Assembly: GCA_029204225.1 (NCBI GenBank)
Contig: CM055113.1
Coordinates: 25,230,930 to 25,294,929 of the forward strand
Origin: Diphasiastrum complanatum
Taxonomy: Eukaryota; Streptophyta; Lycopodiopsida; Lycopodiales; Lycopodiaceae
Direction of reading: 5' to 3'
DNA: 64,000 nucleotides
Positions within the stretch are counted from its first letter, which is position 1. Every line of letters starts with the position of its first letter. Below are positions 47,300-60,504 of this stretch, in pieces. The notes under the pieces are model-generated. The model saw only the letters and a list, made by a program, of their open reading frames with translations. It did no database searches and was not told where the DNA came from. A program made the translations under genes and the position numbers.

Positions 47300-49184
47300 A
47301 GCTTGACAGCTGACTGTTATCAGGGGAAAAACTGTGAAGTTTTTAGCACGTGTGAACTCACCACACACCCTAAAGGATCTTACTGAGGTGTTGTGATTGC
47401 ACAAGATTGATCAAAGAATAGTATGCTTGAAAAATCTAAGGCAAGAGCACAATGGCATACATCTGATGAAAAAAGCTAACTCTCCACTACGAGAAATGAA
47501 TGTCAAAAATAATTGTAAGTGGTCTGTATGGGAAAAAGAGGCTACTCTTGGGTAGAGAGAGAAAATCATACATAGAAAACGCGTGTAGAGAGAGAATGAG
47601 TCCAAAACACCAAAATCTCAATATTCACAATGTGGCAAAACACGCCCAGCTTTCCCTACATGAGAGAGACTCAAATTCCTACAGTGAAGTTCCATAAAAA
47701 GTCCACTTAACTGAACTAATTCACCTACCAGAGATCCACATGTGTAACTGCATGCATGTATGTTGCATGTACTGCATGTCAACTCATAAAATTGACTAGA
47801 CATGTGTAGATCATAGAAACTACTTTGCATGTTGTATGCATTGATTGCATGTGGCTTGCATGCATACAGTAAAACTTGCATGCTATCTAAACATCTGCAT
47901 GTCATCATAATTGAACCTATCTAACTCAAATCCGAACTACACTAGAAGGATATGTGCTCAATTCACACTCCTTTTATGTACAACATGAAATCTAGTGGAA
48001 ATCATCATGGACATGACCCCAAACTCGAGATAGGAAGATAATATTTTAATAATCTTCACACTCCTTAAAATTTATGTTCCTATCAATATAGATTTTGAAA
48101 TTAGGCCAAAGCTAGACCTCATCTTCATAAAGACATTCTTGAGTAGAGGCTTGGTGAGAAGATCTGCAACACAATCTGAAGATGAAACATGCTCCAATGA
48201 GATCTCTCTTTCAATGACTTTTTGATGAGCCACTTCAATATGCTTGCTCCTTGCATGAACGACTGAATTATTTGCAAGAGCTTGAGCATAAATGTTATCA
48301 TTCTTGATAATTGGTAAATCTTCATCTGCATAACACTTTAGCTCCAAAAGTAGTCGTTTGATCCATAAAACCTCCTTTGTTGTGGCTGTAAGAGATTTGT
48401 ATTCAACTTCACAAGATGATAAGGAAATAGTTGTCTGCTTCTTTGATAGCCAAGAAACTAAATTTCCTCCAACAAATATAGTGTAAGCACTTGTGGATTT
48501 TCTATCCAACCTATCTCCTGTAAAATCTGAATCTGAAAAAGCAATTAAAGTCAGATCTTCTCCTTCATAGTATAGTCCATAATCCAAGGTAGAAGATATA
48601 TACCTCAAGACTCTTTTAGCCAACTTCCAATGATATAACTTTGGATCCTGCATGTGTTGACTTAGCTTATGAACACAAAAGCTTAGATTAGGCCTAGTCA
48701 CTGTTAACCAAATAAGTGAGCCAATAAGACTCCTATAAAGAGTGATGTCCTTAGAGGATTTTTCATCATCTTTAATAGGAACTTTTACAGTGTGCTCCAT
48801 AGGTGTATCTATGCCTTTACAGTTCTCCATATGAAATTTCTTGAGCATGGAAAGTGCATATCTACTTTGGCTTGTAAATGTATGACGTTTCCAAAAATCT
48901 ATTTCGAGGCCTAGAATATAGTGAAGAACTCCTAATTCTTGCATCTTAAACTCAGTACCAAGTGCATGCTTAGTTTCTTCAACTAACTTCTCACTGTTTA
49001 CACAAAGAATGATATCATCTACATAGACGAGAAGAATAATTAAAAAGTTATCTACAAACTTCTAATACAAAGAAGGGTTATATTCACTTAGACAAAATCC
49101 GAGTGATATGAGATAGGAATTGAGCCTTGCATACCAAGACCTTGGTGCCTATTTCAGTCCATACAGACTTTTGAACAAAAGACA

Positions 49185-49820
49185 TGTGAAAAGTATAGTA
49201 CTAAGGACCATAAATGGATCTTTGAATGATCCACAAGGTGATTGTATGCTTGTTAAACAATCTATTAGAAACTAGTCATCAGAAAACAAGATCTAGTTTA
49301 GCAGCTTGATAGGAAACAAGTAGAGACAATCAAAGCATTGATCAATTAGTGTAATCCAACTCCACACGTCTGGAAATAAGGCTGTAGTACAGCCTATAGA
49401 CAGTGTTTACAAAGTTCCAAAGCTGGATTTCATAGGAAATCAAGAGTAATCACCATACAATGAGAGGAAACTCGAGTTTCTCCTTGAGGCTCCAAAAAGT
49501 TTCTATCTCCTCACTATGGAGAATGGGAATACATAGTAAAACACACTTCCTTTGCTAAGTTAGGTGAAAATCCAGCACGTAATAAGGAAGTAGACTCCAC
49601 TTTCTTGCCCTAATGTGAAAACCCTAGCCTAGATCCAAGAGTCATGCTTGGTAGGTGCATGGTAGGTACAAATCTCATCATAAATCATGGTCTAGATCCT
49701 ACAAAGTAGGAATCACTACCAAATGGACACAACCACTCCTCTTGACTCATGGTAACCTACTTTAGGTGTGTATGTGCAAGTGGCACTTTGGCCATTCAAG
49801 TAACCAATAGCTTTCCAACA
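49185..49820 (-). repeat. LTR of the Copia-I family inside Copia-E reverse transcriptase
   Basis: About 636 bp align along their length with the reverse complement of 58042-58658, from TTAGTACTATACTTTTCA to GGTTACTTGAATGGCC. Sequence on both outer sides is Copia-E reverse transcriptase (EEK-VC left in coding sense, LFKSLYGLK right). It looks like a solo LTR. The five flanking bases (AGACA, CTATA) do not match, and a 28 bp palindrome adjoins one edge. Confidence 0.82.
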
Positions 49821-52800
49821 CTATAACTAAGATCAGGTTTAGTTATAGCAAACTTTTTCCTCATCATGGATGAACCAATAGGTTGATCCATATAGATCTC
49901 TTCTTCTAGATAGCCATTTAGAAATGCATTAGAAACATCTAGTTGAAGAATTTGCCAATTGAAAAAACAAGCAAGAGAAATAATGATTCTAATTGACACC
50001 ATCTTTTCAACTGGGGCAAAGGTCTCCTCATAATCAAGTCCATATACTTGAGCAAAGTCTATAGCACAAAGCCTAGCCTTGTGCCATCTTTATTATACTT
50101 GACTCGAAAAACCCATTTGCAACCAATGGTATTCTTGTTGGATGGAAGATCCACAAGCTCCCATGTATTATTGGCCATCAAAGCATCATATTCTTCCTTC
50201 ATGGCAAGGTACCATTCCTTGAGTTGATAGCATCATATACATCCTTCAGCTCCTCATGAGAAATAAAATAGGCACAATTAGTGGAGTTGATTTCCACTTG
50301 CTTTCCTCTATCTTCATAGGTAAGCCTTCTAGGCTCGGATCTTTCTCTTTGAGATCTCCTTGGTGAAAAAATTCGAGGTGACTCCTCCTGAAATCTCGGC
50401 CCCATCTCTCCATGATGATCTTCAAGGGTGATGATTGGAGTATCTTTGTGAGAATATTGGAACTCGGCCTTCTCAAGAATGTATTTTTGATCTTCATGGA
50501 ATATCACATCTCTACTCTCAATTGTAGTTGAGGTAGAGGGAACATAGATCTTGTAAGCTTTCTTGTTGAATGCATACCCAACCATGATTCCTTTAACAGA
50601 ATTAGGATCATCTCTTTTCCTTGTTTCCAAGGGCATATTAACAAAGCAAGTACAACCAAAAATTCCAAGGTGATCTACCTTGGGATTTTTCTGAAACAAG
50701 ACTTCAAAAGGTGTTTTTCTAGCAAGAGCATTGTGAGGTAATCTATTACACAAATAGTTTGCACAATTTATAGCTTCACCCCAATATTCAATAGGAAAAG
50801 AAGCTGCTACTCAAATTGCTTTAGCACATTCACATAAAGATCTGTTTTTCCTCTCAGATACTCCATTTTGGGATGGAGAATAGGCACAAGAAAATTCTCT
50901 CTTTATTCCTTCACCTGCACAATAATTATGAAACTTGCTGGAGATATATTCACCTCCTCCATCGCATCTTAAAGCTTTAACTTTGCAAGAAAACTGTTTT
51001 TCTACATAAGCTTTGAAGATAAGGAAGTGATAAAAAACATAGCCTTTGAAAAAAGTAGATACAACCAAGTGTATCTAGTAAATTCATCAATAAAGGTGAC
51101 AAAACATGTTGCACCACCAATACTTTTAGAAGAGGAAAAATGTACATCTGAATGTATGAGTTCCAATGGATAAGTAGTCTTTATAAAAGACTTCTGATAT
51201 GGCTTTCTGTGTGACTTTGCAATGGCACAAGCCTCACAAGGCTTGAAATCTTTAGAAAGAGATTTTGGAAGACCAATAGCCTTCTCCTTCTTAACCATAG
51301 AAGACATAGATGTAAAGTTAGGATGTCCCAACCTTCTATGCCACAGCTCCTCCTTAGATAACAAAGCAACTTCACAAAGGTTTGCATTCGCATAAGAATT
51401 CAACTTAAAAATTCCACCACATCTAGTTCCATCAGCAAGGATCTCATCTTTTCTCTTGATAAAACAAATATTGGAGTTCAACTTTACATCACAACCATTA
51501 TCAAGCAACTTTCCCACACTAATTAAGTTCTTTGTAAGTTTTGGAATGAAAAGAACATTAGAAAGTGCAAGAACGTTTGAAGAAGCAAAATTCAATGGAA
51601 TGTTGCCAATTCCTTCTATTGGACACTCATGATCATTAGCTATGTAAATAGATCTCTTGAGTCCATTGAGAGGTAAGATTGAGTCAAATTACTCCTTTGA
51701 ATAGCACATATGTGAAGAGGCTCCACTGTCTATGTACCAAGCTCCATCTTTCTTGAAAGGTGATGAAGAAAAACTGGACACCATAAGTGATCCTTCTCCA
51801 TCACTTGCAACAGAATATTCTTCAATCTCTTTGGAGAGATTAGCTTGCTTGAGTTGGTTTTTCTTCTTAAAGCAATTAGAGACATAGTGCCCCTTTTTGC
51901 CACAGAAGAAGCACTTCACTTTCTTCTTCTTGGTTTTTGAGTTAGAGGGATGAGATGTTTCATCCTCTTCACCATCTTGATCTCGATCTTTGGATTTGTC
52001 TTTGTTGTATGCTTGAGAGAATTGGTTCTTACTCCTTCCTTTTCGCTTGCCTTTGACAAAGAGAGCTTTGTCACTTCCACCATGTTCAAGTTTGTTCATC
52101 CTGGAGAGTTTATAGTTTTGTCTAGATTCTTCATAAATAAGAATTTCTTGGAGAGTTTCTAGATTAGGTAACTCCTCCTTAATAGCAAAAGACTGAACAA
52201 GATTATCATAGTCATCTCTCAAGCCATTCAGTATGACTTGAACTAGCTCAACTTGGTTAATGGTAACACCAACACAAGAAAGCTCTCTATGTAAATCTTT
52301 AACTCTCAGAACATAGTTAGATGCACTCTCTTCACTTCTTTGGAAACTTTGGATAATCTGAATCCTAAGAGTGAGTATTCTAGAAGTATTCTTTGCTTCA
52401 TAGATGGTCTTTAGTGCATCCCAAGCTTCTTTGGCTGTAGTGAAAGATCCTATCTCTCTCAAAATTTCATTAGATACATTCATCTTAATGAAATGTAGAG
52501 CCATTCTAGCTCTCTTCTTATATTTAGGAATTTCAACCTGTGCTTGAGGCTCCTCCTCAACACCAAGCGCAATATCCATAACATCCTGGAGAGTCAAAAC
52601 AGATTCCATTCTTAACTTCCAATTATAAGTGTTTAGTCTTTCACTGGCTTCTAGAAGATATCCTCCCTGAGATGCCATGATAATGAAGACTTCTTAGTTA
52701 TTGGATTGAGATATGTTTGAGCTTGTTCCTATCAGACTTAGAGTTGCTGCTCTCTTCACTATAGGTATTTTCAAGGTTGAACTACCTTTCTATGTGAAAC

Positions 52801-53467
52801 ACTTGCAACTATATCTGACATAAATCTCAAATATTCCACAAGACAAGTTTTCTAGATCAGACACAAAAAGTGGTTTGAGACACTTTGGCTGGTTTGAATT
52901 CTACTTTTGGAACGTTTGAAATGCTTCAAAAGAAAACACTATTGACACTCAGAAGGCTCAAAGGGTGTTCAAATACTTCAAACTTAGTCTTGATCTACAG
53001 TTTCTTGTGTTGGATGCTCAAAACAATGGATTCAAAACAAAGTATAATTGAATCAAATCAAAATGCTATCACTGGGATTTTGGACCTATCCCTATCCTCT
53101 TTAAGATCTTATAACTCTTGCTAGACACATTTGATTGATTTGATTTCAATTTTTATGAAAAGTACAGATCAAATGCTTTCCATCAAGCTGTAACACTGCT
53201 ATCTTTGGATCTATAAGTAAGGAGAACAAATGGAATGAAAAACTCTGATTTTCACACGAGCAGAATTCCAGAATTCCGTACTAGCTCAATTTAGGTCTAA
53301 AAATTCAGTTCAAGTCTGATTTGATCCAAATACCCTTCAGAGAAAGGTTAGAAAAAGTGCAAAAAAGGTTAGAAAAAGTGCAAAACTGCTTTTTTGCTTG
53401 ATTTGGCTCTCAGTTTTTTGTACAATCAGAGTTGTTAGCATGCAAAGCTTAATGTGGCTCGATACCA

Positions 53468-54256
53468 TGACAAAATTTCTAGAATTCACACGTGTGGGGA
53501 ATGTCCACAAGAGTGACTGATCTTAATTAAGCTTTGTGATTGGCACTATAACCTGATTCTAGGTTGATCAACAAAATCTAGTTCAGAAGAAATGGCTAAT
53601 CCACAATCTAGCATGCTAATCAACAGAATATAATAGCAATGAATCAAAGAATGAAAAAATACAAGATCTCAGTGTATGAGCATTAGCCTCAACACGAGTT
53701 AGAGAAAGAGAGCTAGAGAGATAACAAGCAATATTTGTTTAGATCCAAAATGGCATGAGATAGCTACAAAACTTTGGTTCTTCATCATTGATTGTGTGGA
53801 GAGCTAAACATACTTTTGGAGATTGAGGTAGCTCGAAGTAGAACCATATCTATCCATTCCAAAATGACATGTAAAGTGACATCTAGAGTCTATGTGACAT
53901 TTGTCACTTGTCACGCATGAAATTCTACCAACTGTTTAAGTGTACTAGTTCTAACTAGAAATGTCCAAATCATCATGCATGTGTCCATTAAACTTTGTGC
54001 ATGCCTTGCATGTCACTATGGATCACTTACAATTAATGCATGTGAGTTGCCACGAGTTTCTACAAGCATAATCATGCTAATTCTATGTCTACAAATTATA
54101 TGCAAGTTGCATTTATCAAACTAGATAATACATAACCATGTAGCTCGAGTTCTATGTAGGCCAAACTTGGCATTTTGCATTAATGAGCTACATACTTGCA
54201 TGGTACAACATTTGTAGCAAGCCAAGGAATCAATATGGATTGTTTTTAAATTTTAA
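53468..54256 (-). repeat. 5' LTR of Copia-E
   Basis: On the minus strand it ends GAAATTTTGTCA next to the primer site and carries CACACGTGTG at 53487-53496. The inner 360 bases match the Copia-F LTR. The outer part is rich in TGCATG words, as is the LTR-like region at 47700-47900, but the two do not align end to end. The outer edge at 54256 is set by the start of the interspersed repeat. Confidence 0.65.
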
Positions 54257-55430
54257 CAGTAAGTAGCAATCTCTTACCTAATTGTCAATCTTCATTATTT
54301 AAAAATAGGAAATTGATCCAGAAAAGTTTCCTTCCACCTTAGATTGTTCAACATAGAGAGTGAGTACAAGGACAGTTTTGAGTACACTTTTGATGGCTAT
54401 GCATTGGAAATCTATTTAGAAGGCATTAGATTAGTCACTATATGATGGCCCACAGTAGATATGACAAAGTTTAATGCACTTGCTTAAAGTGCCTTGTCAG
54501 ATTGAGAATTGGTTGACAATGTACTTAGTCTTCATGTTTAAGTGCATTTTCAAACACCAGAGGTTGGATTTGTATTGGGCCATCAAACGTCATAGTCATA
54601 CATGGTTGATAGTCATAGGTACTCATAAAAATCCCATAATAAGACTTCGTAAGAAGTGACAATTGAATGGATCTAGATTAAAAAATTGGGCTTTTCTTTG
54701 TTTCTCCAACAAGCAAAGAAAATTATAGGGAGAGAGAGAAAAAAAAATTGGGGGGGGGAAATAAATCCAACAATAAGTACATGGAAAATTAAACAATAAT
54801 CACATATGCATGTTAGTTATGTTACTATCTTCATCACATTATCTCAAGTTACTCTAGAAGATAATGTGATTCACATTGATTATAAACAACCAAGTTTGTA
54901 GATTGCACTCCTAACGTCTTCTAAAAAAAATTCTCTTAACACCAAGGTGAGCATGAACTATATAGATGAAAATGATGTTGCCATTGAGATCCACATATCA
55001 AGGCTATAAACACATTTATGGCAATAAGTAACATGCTAACTTGTAATAATTTGTGTTAGTGATGAGACTTTAGGCCATTTAGTTTGTTGTCTCTTGTGAA
55101 GTCGACCTTCAGACATCTCATATGTCTTGTTGGAGACTTCAAAATTAGGCTATTATGCCCTTTACAATGGTCTATTCCATTTCATTATCAGTTGTCTTGT
55201 GCAACTGTTTACATTATTAATATTAATGTATGAAGAAGCAAAAGTTAGCAATATTGATGAGTAATATTAATGTATGAAGAAGCAAAAGTTAGCAATATGA
55301 GTTGTATCTATGCTTGTTTGAAATTTGGTGTAAAATAAATAAAAATAATATCTTACCCAACACCAAGAAATCCTTGCATAGTCCACATCAAAACCTCCTT
55401 CACTATGAAATTTCAGCTTTTTAACTCAGT
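54257..55430. repeat. Interspersed repeat, copy 2 (first copy at 11182-12950)
   Basis: 54380-55430 aligns directly with copy 1 (GCATTGGAAATxTATTTA, CACTATATGATGGCCCAC, TTGACAATGTACTTAGTCTT). The first 118 bases (54256-54373) match copy 1 only when reversed. A 44 bp unit (TAATATTAATGTATGAAGAA...) is doubled at 55218 and 55262 here but single in copy 1. No gene. Confidence 0.8.
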
Positions 55431-55729
55431 CAAAACATCCAAATCTCATGGTCCATCGTGATAATGTGTTGTGGTGGAAATTTTTCCTTCGATCTATTCA
55501 TATCTTTTGCTATTTGTGCAATTTGCCATACTAAAAAGCAACAACAAATATAAGACATTCATACTTTGTACTGACTACATTATATTGTTTACAGACAAAA
55601 CAACACAATTAAAATATTACAAAGTAATAATATATTAGTAATGTCGATCAATGTATTGCATTATTACTGCTTTTGTAGTCTCTCTAACTTGAAATATTTA
55701 CAAGTGAAATATAACATAAACCTAATCTA
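55431..55729. other. Short AT-rich spacer
   Basis: Nothing recognisable. It is probably the 3' flank of the minus-strand transposon gene that ends at 55730. Confidence 0.3.
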
Positions 55730-57722
55730 CTAATCGTCATCATTTTCATCATGACGTCCACTCTGCATGAACACAAGCAAACAAGACAATAGTTAATGCT
55801 CATGGTTTAGGGTGAATACGTTTTCACAATAATATGCGACGAACATAAAATTTAAATGGAAAAAAGAAAAGTTACATGTGGAGGATGACCCTCGCTCTCC
55901 AATCTATCGACTAATGTCTCATAGGCTTTCCTAAATGCAAAGTCGTACTCTTCTTTAACTAGGAGACATCCATAATCCGCCAATTGTGCGTACAATTTGA
56001 GTTTAAATTAGTTTAGGGTTGGAGCTAGTTCACTTACCATGCTTGCTTGTAAGCTTCCATTCTCTCTCGATCCCAACTTAGGAATGTCTGCTCTTTTGTA
56101 TCCTAGCTATAGCAACATCTTTTTGAAGCCTATACTTTTTTGGTTTTTTTTACTCGGCTTTAACCAAGTTCCAATCATGTCTAGAACATCAGTGGAGTTT
56201 GTATGTCTCATTTCTATAAGCTCATCATATTGAATCATGACAATGTCTTATTTACAAACTCATATATTTATTTTATTTTTTTATGTCGAATTTCACATCT
56301 TGTAAAATTCTCCATGAAGATTATTAATAATCCACGATCTAAGTTCTGTAGATTGTTTTCAGCCCATTTCACAAATGTTCTTCCTTTCACCAGTCCATTC
56401 GATTGTGGAGAATAGGAAGCAGCCAATTTTTGTTCGATACCAATCGTCGAACAATAATCCTTGAATGCAGTTGAGATGTATTCATCGCCATTATCATTCC
56501 TAAGAGATTTAATTCTTTTGTTTGTCTGCAACTTTGCATGCTCTTTGTACTTTTGGAAGAATGGAAAAGTTTCAGATTTGTGCTTCATATACAATATTAT
56601 GACTAAAATCATGTTCACTTATCTGCAAGTACAAACAACAAACAATAATAAGATAAATTACCATAAACCTACTCAACAAGAATAAATAATTCGTGATAAT
56701 ATATTTTCGTGAATGTTTGTAGCAAACTAGTGGATTGAGCAAACTATGTACCATGACATGATCTTCAATCCTTTGAGCATTTATTGGATTTGAAGGGCCC
56801 GCTTAATCAGGTTTTGGTGGAGGCCTCATCGACATGTGATCTTTGACTATGTGTCTTTTGGGATATTTTTTGCAATCGACACAATCACAACAGATCTTTT
56901 CAGTCCATGGATCTGGCTACATAAATCAAAAGAAAAACATCTTCAGTGTCATATATTCGAGCACTCAAATATGGCTTGCAATTAGACATGAACAAGTATT
57001 TTGAAATTCAAAAGATTGTATGTTATGGAAAAAAGATAGGACTACTTATAATGCAAACAAACAATAGATACAAACAAACATGGTGAACAAATTTATTCTG
57101 TACCTGTCAAAAAAGATGTGCATATTGTCTTTGTGTCTCGTAACAAATAGCCGAAGACCTATTAGGTGGTCTAGATCTATCACTACCTGAAGTGCTAGAC
57201 AAAACTTGACCTGCATGAATTCTTTGCATGAATTCAATACTAACATCATTACTCTATATCTATTTTGACTAGTGACATAAATTTACATTGCAAGAGAATT
57301 AGAAGAGAGCCACAAACACATTATATAGACATAGTGGATATAATAACTAGACATGTATCATGTGAAGGTGCATGTGCTGAATGATCATGAGTACTAGGTC
57401 GTGGCATTGTTGACGAGGTAGTGGTTGGCTCACAAGAAGCAACAACATTTGACGTCTTCCAAGTGCCTTGCGATCCACGTTCACATCCACAGATCGGGGC
57501 ATTTATGAAATCTCTCCAAAGAAGATACTGTATAAAAAACCATTCATAAAATTTAGGAACATCAACATCAATTTTTCTCTTCAAAACATTCAGAATAAAA
57601 AGTCTACTATAAAAAATGGTCTAGTATAAACTGAAAATAAACTGATTTTAATTACTTGTTGGGCTTTAGGAGCACGTGCTAAATATTTCTTGCAATCTAG
57701 GGGAGCTGTCTTTGGTGGCTGA
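55730..57722 (-). pseudogene. Second Ptta/En-Spm-like multi-exon gene, disrupted
   Basis: Exon-like pieces on the minus strand: a start MDRLGQPPKTAPLDCKKYLA at 57722; YLLWRDFINAPICGCERGSQ near 57525 after an ATACAG acceptor; VLSSTSGSDRSRPPNRSS near 57200; DPWTEKICCDCVDCKKYPKR near 56900 (Cys/His-like cluster). After an intruding Copia piece comes VLDMIGTWLKPSKK...GSLQASM|GTAAGT near 56040, EEYDFAFRKAYETLVDRLES near 55930, and a last exon SGRHDENDDD at 55730-55762. The last three match the exon order, phase and acidic end of the gene at 30946-32015. Stops are present in the middle, so it is probably dead. Confidence 0.55.
56268..56620 (-). pseudogene. Copia integrase fragment inside the transposon gene
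   Basis: SLRNDNGDEYISTAFKDYCS and AASYSPQSNGLVKGR match the Copia integrase core (R.DNGGEY.S...F..YC...GI....PY.PQQNG..E). No LTR or other domain accompanies it. It is an old isolated scrap with several breaks. Confidence 0.8.
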
Positions 57723-58041
57723 CCTAGTCGATCCATTTCTACATCAATAGCAAAAATACATTACTAACCATAAAAACCATGACCACTAACAAATGACGTC
57801 AAGCAACAAGCACAATAACATAAGTTGCAAGAAGTAAAGTTAACGAAAACATGTTTGTATAAGTAGATGATTCATAGCATAGTTAATTTTGGTAGTGCAA
57901 TATAGAGTACTTCGATGAAGAATATGCACTCCCAAAATTTAATTCTCAAGTAATGGTATTAACAGATTATATTTTCTTCTGTGAAAAATTGCCTACATTG
58001 GCAAATCTAGCCATGTAGAATATTGTACATTTTGTCAATAC
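57723..58041. other. Spacer between the transposon gene and the Copia-I LTR
   Basis: AT-rich, no gene or repeat seen. It probably is the 5' flank of the minus-strand gene starting at 57722. Confidence 0.35.
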
Positions 58042-58928
58042 TGTTTGTCGGTTACTTGAATGGCCAAAGTGCCACTTGTACATACACACCTAAAGTAGGT
58101 TACCACGAGTCAAGAGGAGTGGTTGTGTCCATTTGGTAGTGATTCCTACTTTGTAGGATCTAGACCATGATTTATAATGAGATTTGTACCTACCAAGCAT
58201 GACTCTTGGATCTAGGCTAGGGTTTTCACATTAGGGCAAGAAAGTGGAGTCTACTTCCTTATTACATGCTGGATTTTCACCTAACTTAGCAAAGGAAGTG
58301 TGTTTTACTATGTATTCCCATTCTCCATAGTGAGAAGATAGAAACTTTTTGGAGCCTCAAGGAGAAACTCGAGGTTCCTCTCATTGTATGGTGATTACTC
58401 TTGATTTCCAATGAAACCCAGCTTTGCACTTTGTAAACACTGTCTACAGGCCGTACTACAACCTTATTTCCACACGTGTGGAGTTGGATTATACTAATTG
58501 ATCAATGCTTTGATTGTCTCTACTTGTTTCCTATCAAGCTGCTAAACTGGATCTTGTTTTCTGATGACTAGTTTCTGGTAGATTGTTTAACAAGCATACA
58601 ATCACCTTGTGGATCATTCAAAGATCCATTTATGGTTCTTAGTACTGTACTTTTAACATGGTATTAGAGCCAAGTACAAGGCCATTGATCTGTGTTTGAA
58701 TCTAATCCAGTTTTAGCAGGTTTTGGTGCAAAAAGCTAGTATTGGAAGGGCGAGCTGGTATCCAGGTTTTGGTGAGGGGATTTGATCCAAACTTTTTCAG
58801 GATCAAAATCCGTACTGTTCACACGTGTGGGCATCTCTGAACCAGCATTTTATAACCCATATTCATTGGATCATAGAAAATTCATCTGGTGTCAGTTTGA
58901 TGTAATTTTTGTCTCTCTCTCTCTCTCT
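58042..58928 (+). mobile_element. Ty1/Copia element (Copia-I): 5' LTR and start of leader
   Basis: The LTR 58042-58658 aligns with the solo-like LTR at 49185-49820 and contains CACACGTGTG at 58471-58480. It ends TTTTAACA followed by a primer site TGGTATTAGAGCC at 58659-58671. About 260 bp of leader follow, with TTCACACGTGTGGGC near 58810, before Copia-H begins at 58929. The rest of Copia-I should lie right of Copia-H, beyond the window. Confidence 0.82.
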
Positions 58929-59747
58929 TGTGAGAAATTGGCAAAAATCTAGCTTGGTATTTTTTATGATAGAAGTTTGTAAGTGAATCTCACATGTGTG
59001 GAGGATGTTCCCACGTGTGGAGAATTGTAAAGTAAATCAAAATGTTTGATATAGGGGTCTCATAGAATTTCATAGTCAAGCATTTAGGTGTAGGATGTTG
59101 ATAGGGTCAAATTTGGCATAGATGGTAAATTATCCATTTCCACTTGTAATGCCAATATTGAGCCAAAATAGAGCCAAACGTGTGCCAATTAGAGTGTAGA
59201 CAAGTGTCATGCTTTTGTTTGATGAAGCTTAAGAGGTCCAATAGGATTTAGAGGTGGAAACTTGTGAGGTCCAATAGAAAATTGAGGTGTGCTTGAATAT
59301 AGTCCAATAGAATTTAGAGGTGCATGGGTCAATGGTCCAATAGGATTAAGAAGTGGCAAAGTGTGATCCAATCATATTAAGCATAGTGGTATCTCATGAA
59401 TCTATTAGTATCATTGTACTCCTCCTTTGGGATCTAATTGATTTTGAGATTGAGTGGATTTTGAGTGTCATTGAATTTCTAGCTTTCTCTCTCTACCCGA
59501 GAGCTCATGATGGTTTTTCTCTCTCTATCCAAGCAGAGCAGTTTGTTTTTACTTAGAATACTTTTGGAACACTTCCCACACGTGTGAGTGAGAGTTGGAA
59601 GTGATTGAATGCATGTAGTAGTGTGTTTTTGCCATAGAATCAAAGATAGATCTTGAATCTCAATCTAGTCTTGATCTTGGTGCATCTACACACCTTAGGA
59701 GATCACAAGTACATGTAGTGGACAATCCACACGTGTGAAATTCAACA
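58929..59747 (+). repeat. 5' LTR of Copia-H
   Basis: Starts TGTGAGAAATTGG and ends AAATTCAACA. CACACGTGTG occurs twice, at 59577-59586 and 59728-59737. Matched by 63209-64000. Confidence 0.95.
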
Positions 59748-60504
59748 TGGTATCAGATCCTACCTAAGGTTACCATGCATTTTGATCCATTTGAGTGAAA
59801 ACTATTTATCAATCTTGAGCTAGAAATTGTCAAGGTCCATTTTCCTAGCTATCTTGTTCAATTTTGGATCAAAAGAGATCAAAAGGACATTGATTGGGTC
59901 TGACCTGGTACTGTACGGAATTAGGTGCTTAGACACGTGTGAGGAACATCCAATTTCATTTTGGGAGTTCTCTTTCATGTTTGATCCAAAAGTCTTGCTA
60001 GATAGCTTGTTTTGAAGCTATTTTTGTCTAGTTTCTGATGCAATCAGTTTCATTCCATTTGGTTGAGCCAATCAAAAGCTATAAGCTTTTGAAGAGGGTT
60101 AGGTAGGGCACCTAGACCTGGGTGGACACATTTGGTTTGGTCAAAAGATTGCTTGTTTGATCCAAAATCACAGTTGAATGCTTACCAATCTCATCTATAT
60201 GTGATCTAGGCACTGTTTTGAGATCTTAGCCATTTTGTTTCATGCAATAACATTGTATTTGAGTCAAATTTGGTTTCTTAGTGTATTTCACACGTGATAA
60301 GAGTGTTTGATCCTAACTTTTCCCATACTCCATCATTTGATGTGAAGTAGATCTAGTTTTGGAGAGATTGAGATAGCTAGTGAGAATCATCTCACAGTTT
60401 CTTGCAAGATCTTGCATAGGAGATGGTAGCACACCATTATTGGATCCTATAGTGAGAGAGAAGCAACATTTTTTGTTCATCACTTTTATTTATCTCCACT
60501 TTAC

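Larger units (their letters stand above)
47300..54256 (-). mobile_element. Composite Ty1/Copia element (Copia-E) on the minus strand
   Basis: The right-hand LTR (53468-54256) borders the primer site TGGTATCGAGCC. Gag is 51689-52678 (zinc knuckle CFFCGKKGHYVSNC, then protease WYIDSGASSHMC), with integrase at 50800-51595 (HRRLGHPN, FIDEFTRYTW, CDGGGEYIS). Reverse transcriptase follows at 49800-50000 (QLDVSNAFLNGYLEEEIYM) and 48950-49185 (KSLYGLK, YVDDIILC), then RNase H near 48500 (SDSDFTGDRLDRKST). It ends in SLGLIS-like FGLISKS, a purine tract and an LTR-like region (47300-48058). The two ends do not read as copies of one LTR. A foreign LTR sits in reverse transcriptase. It is broken in several places. 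Confidence 0.88.
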
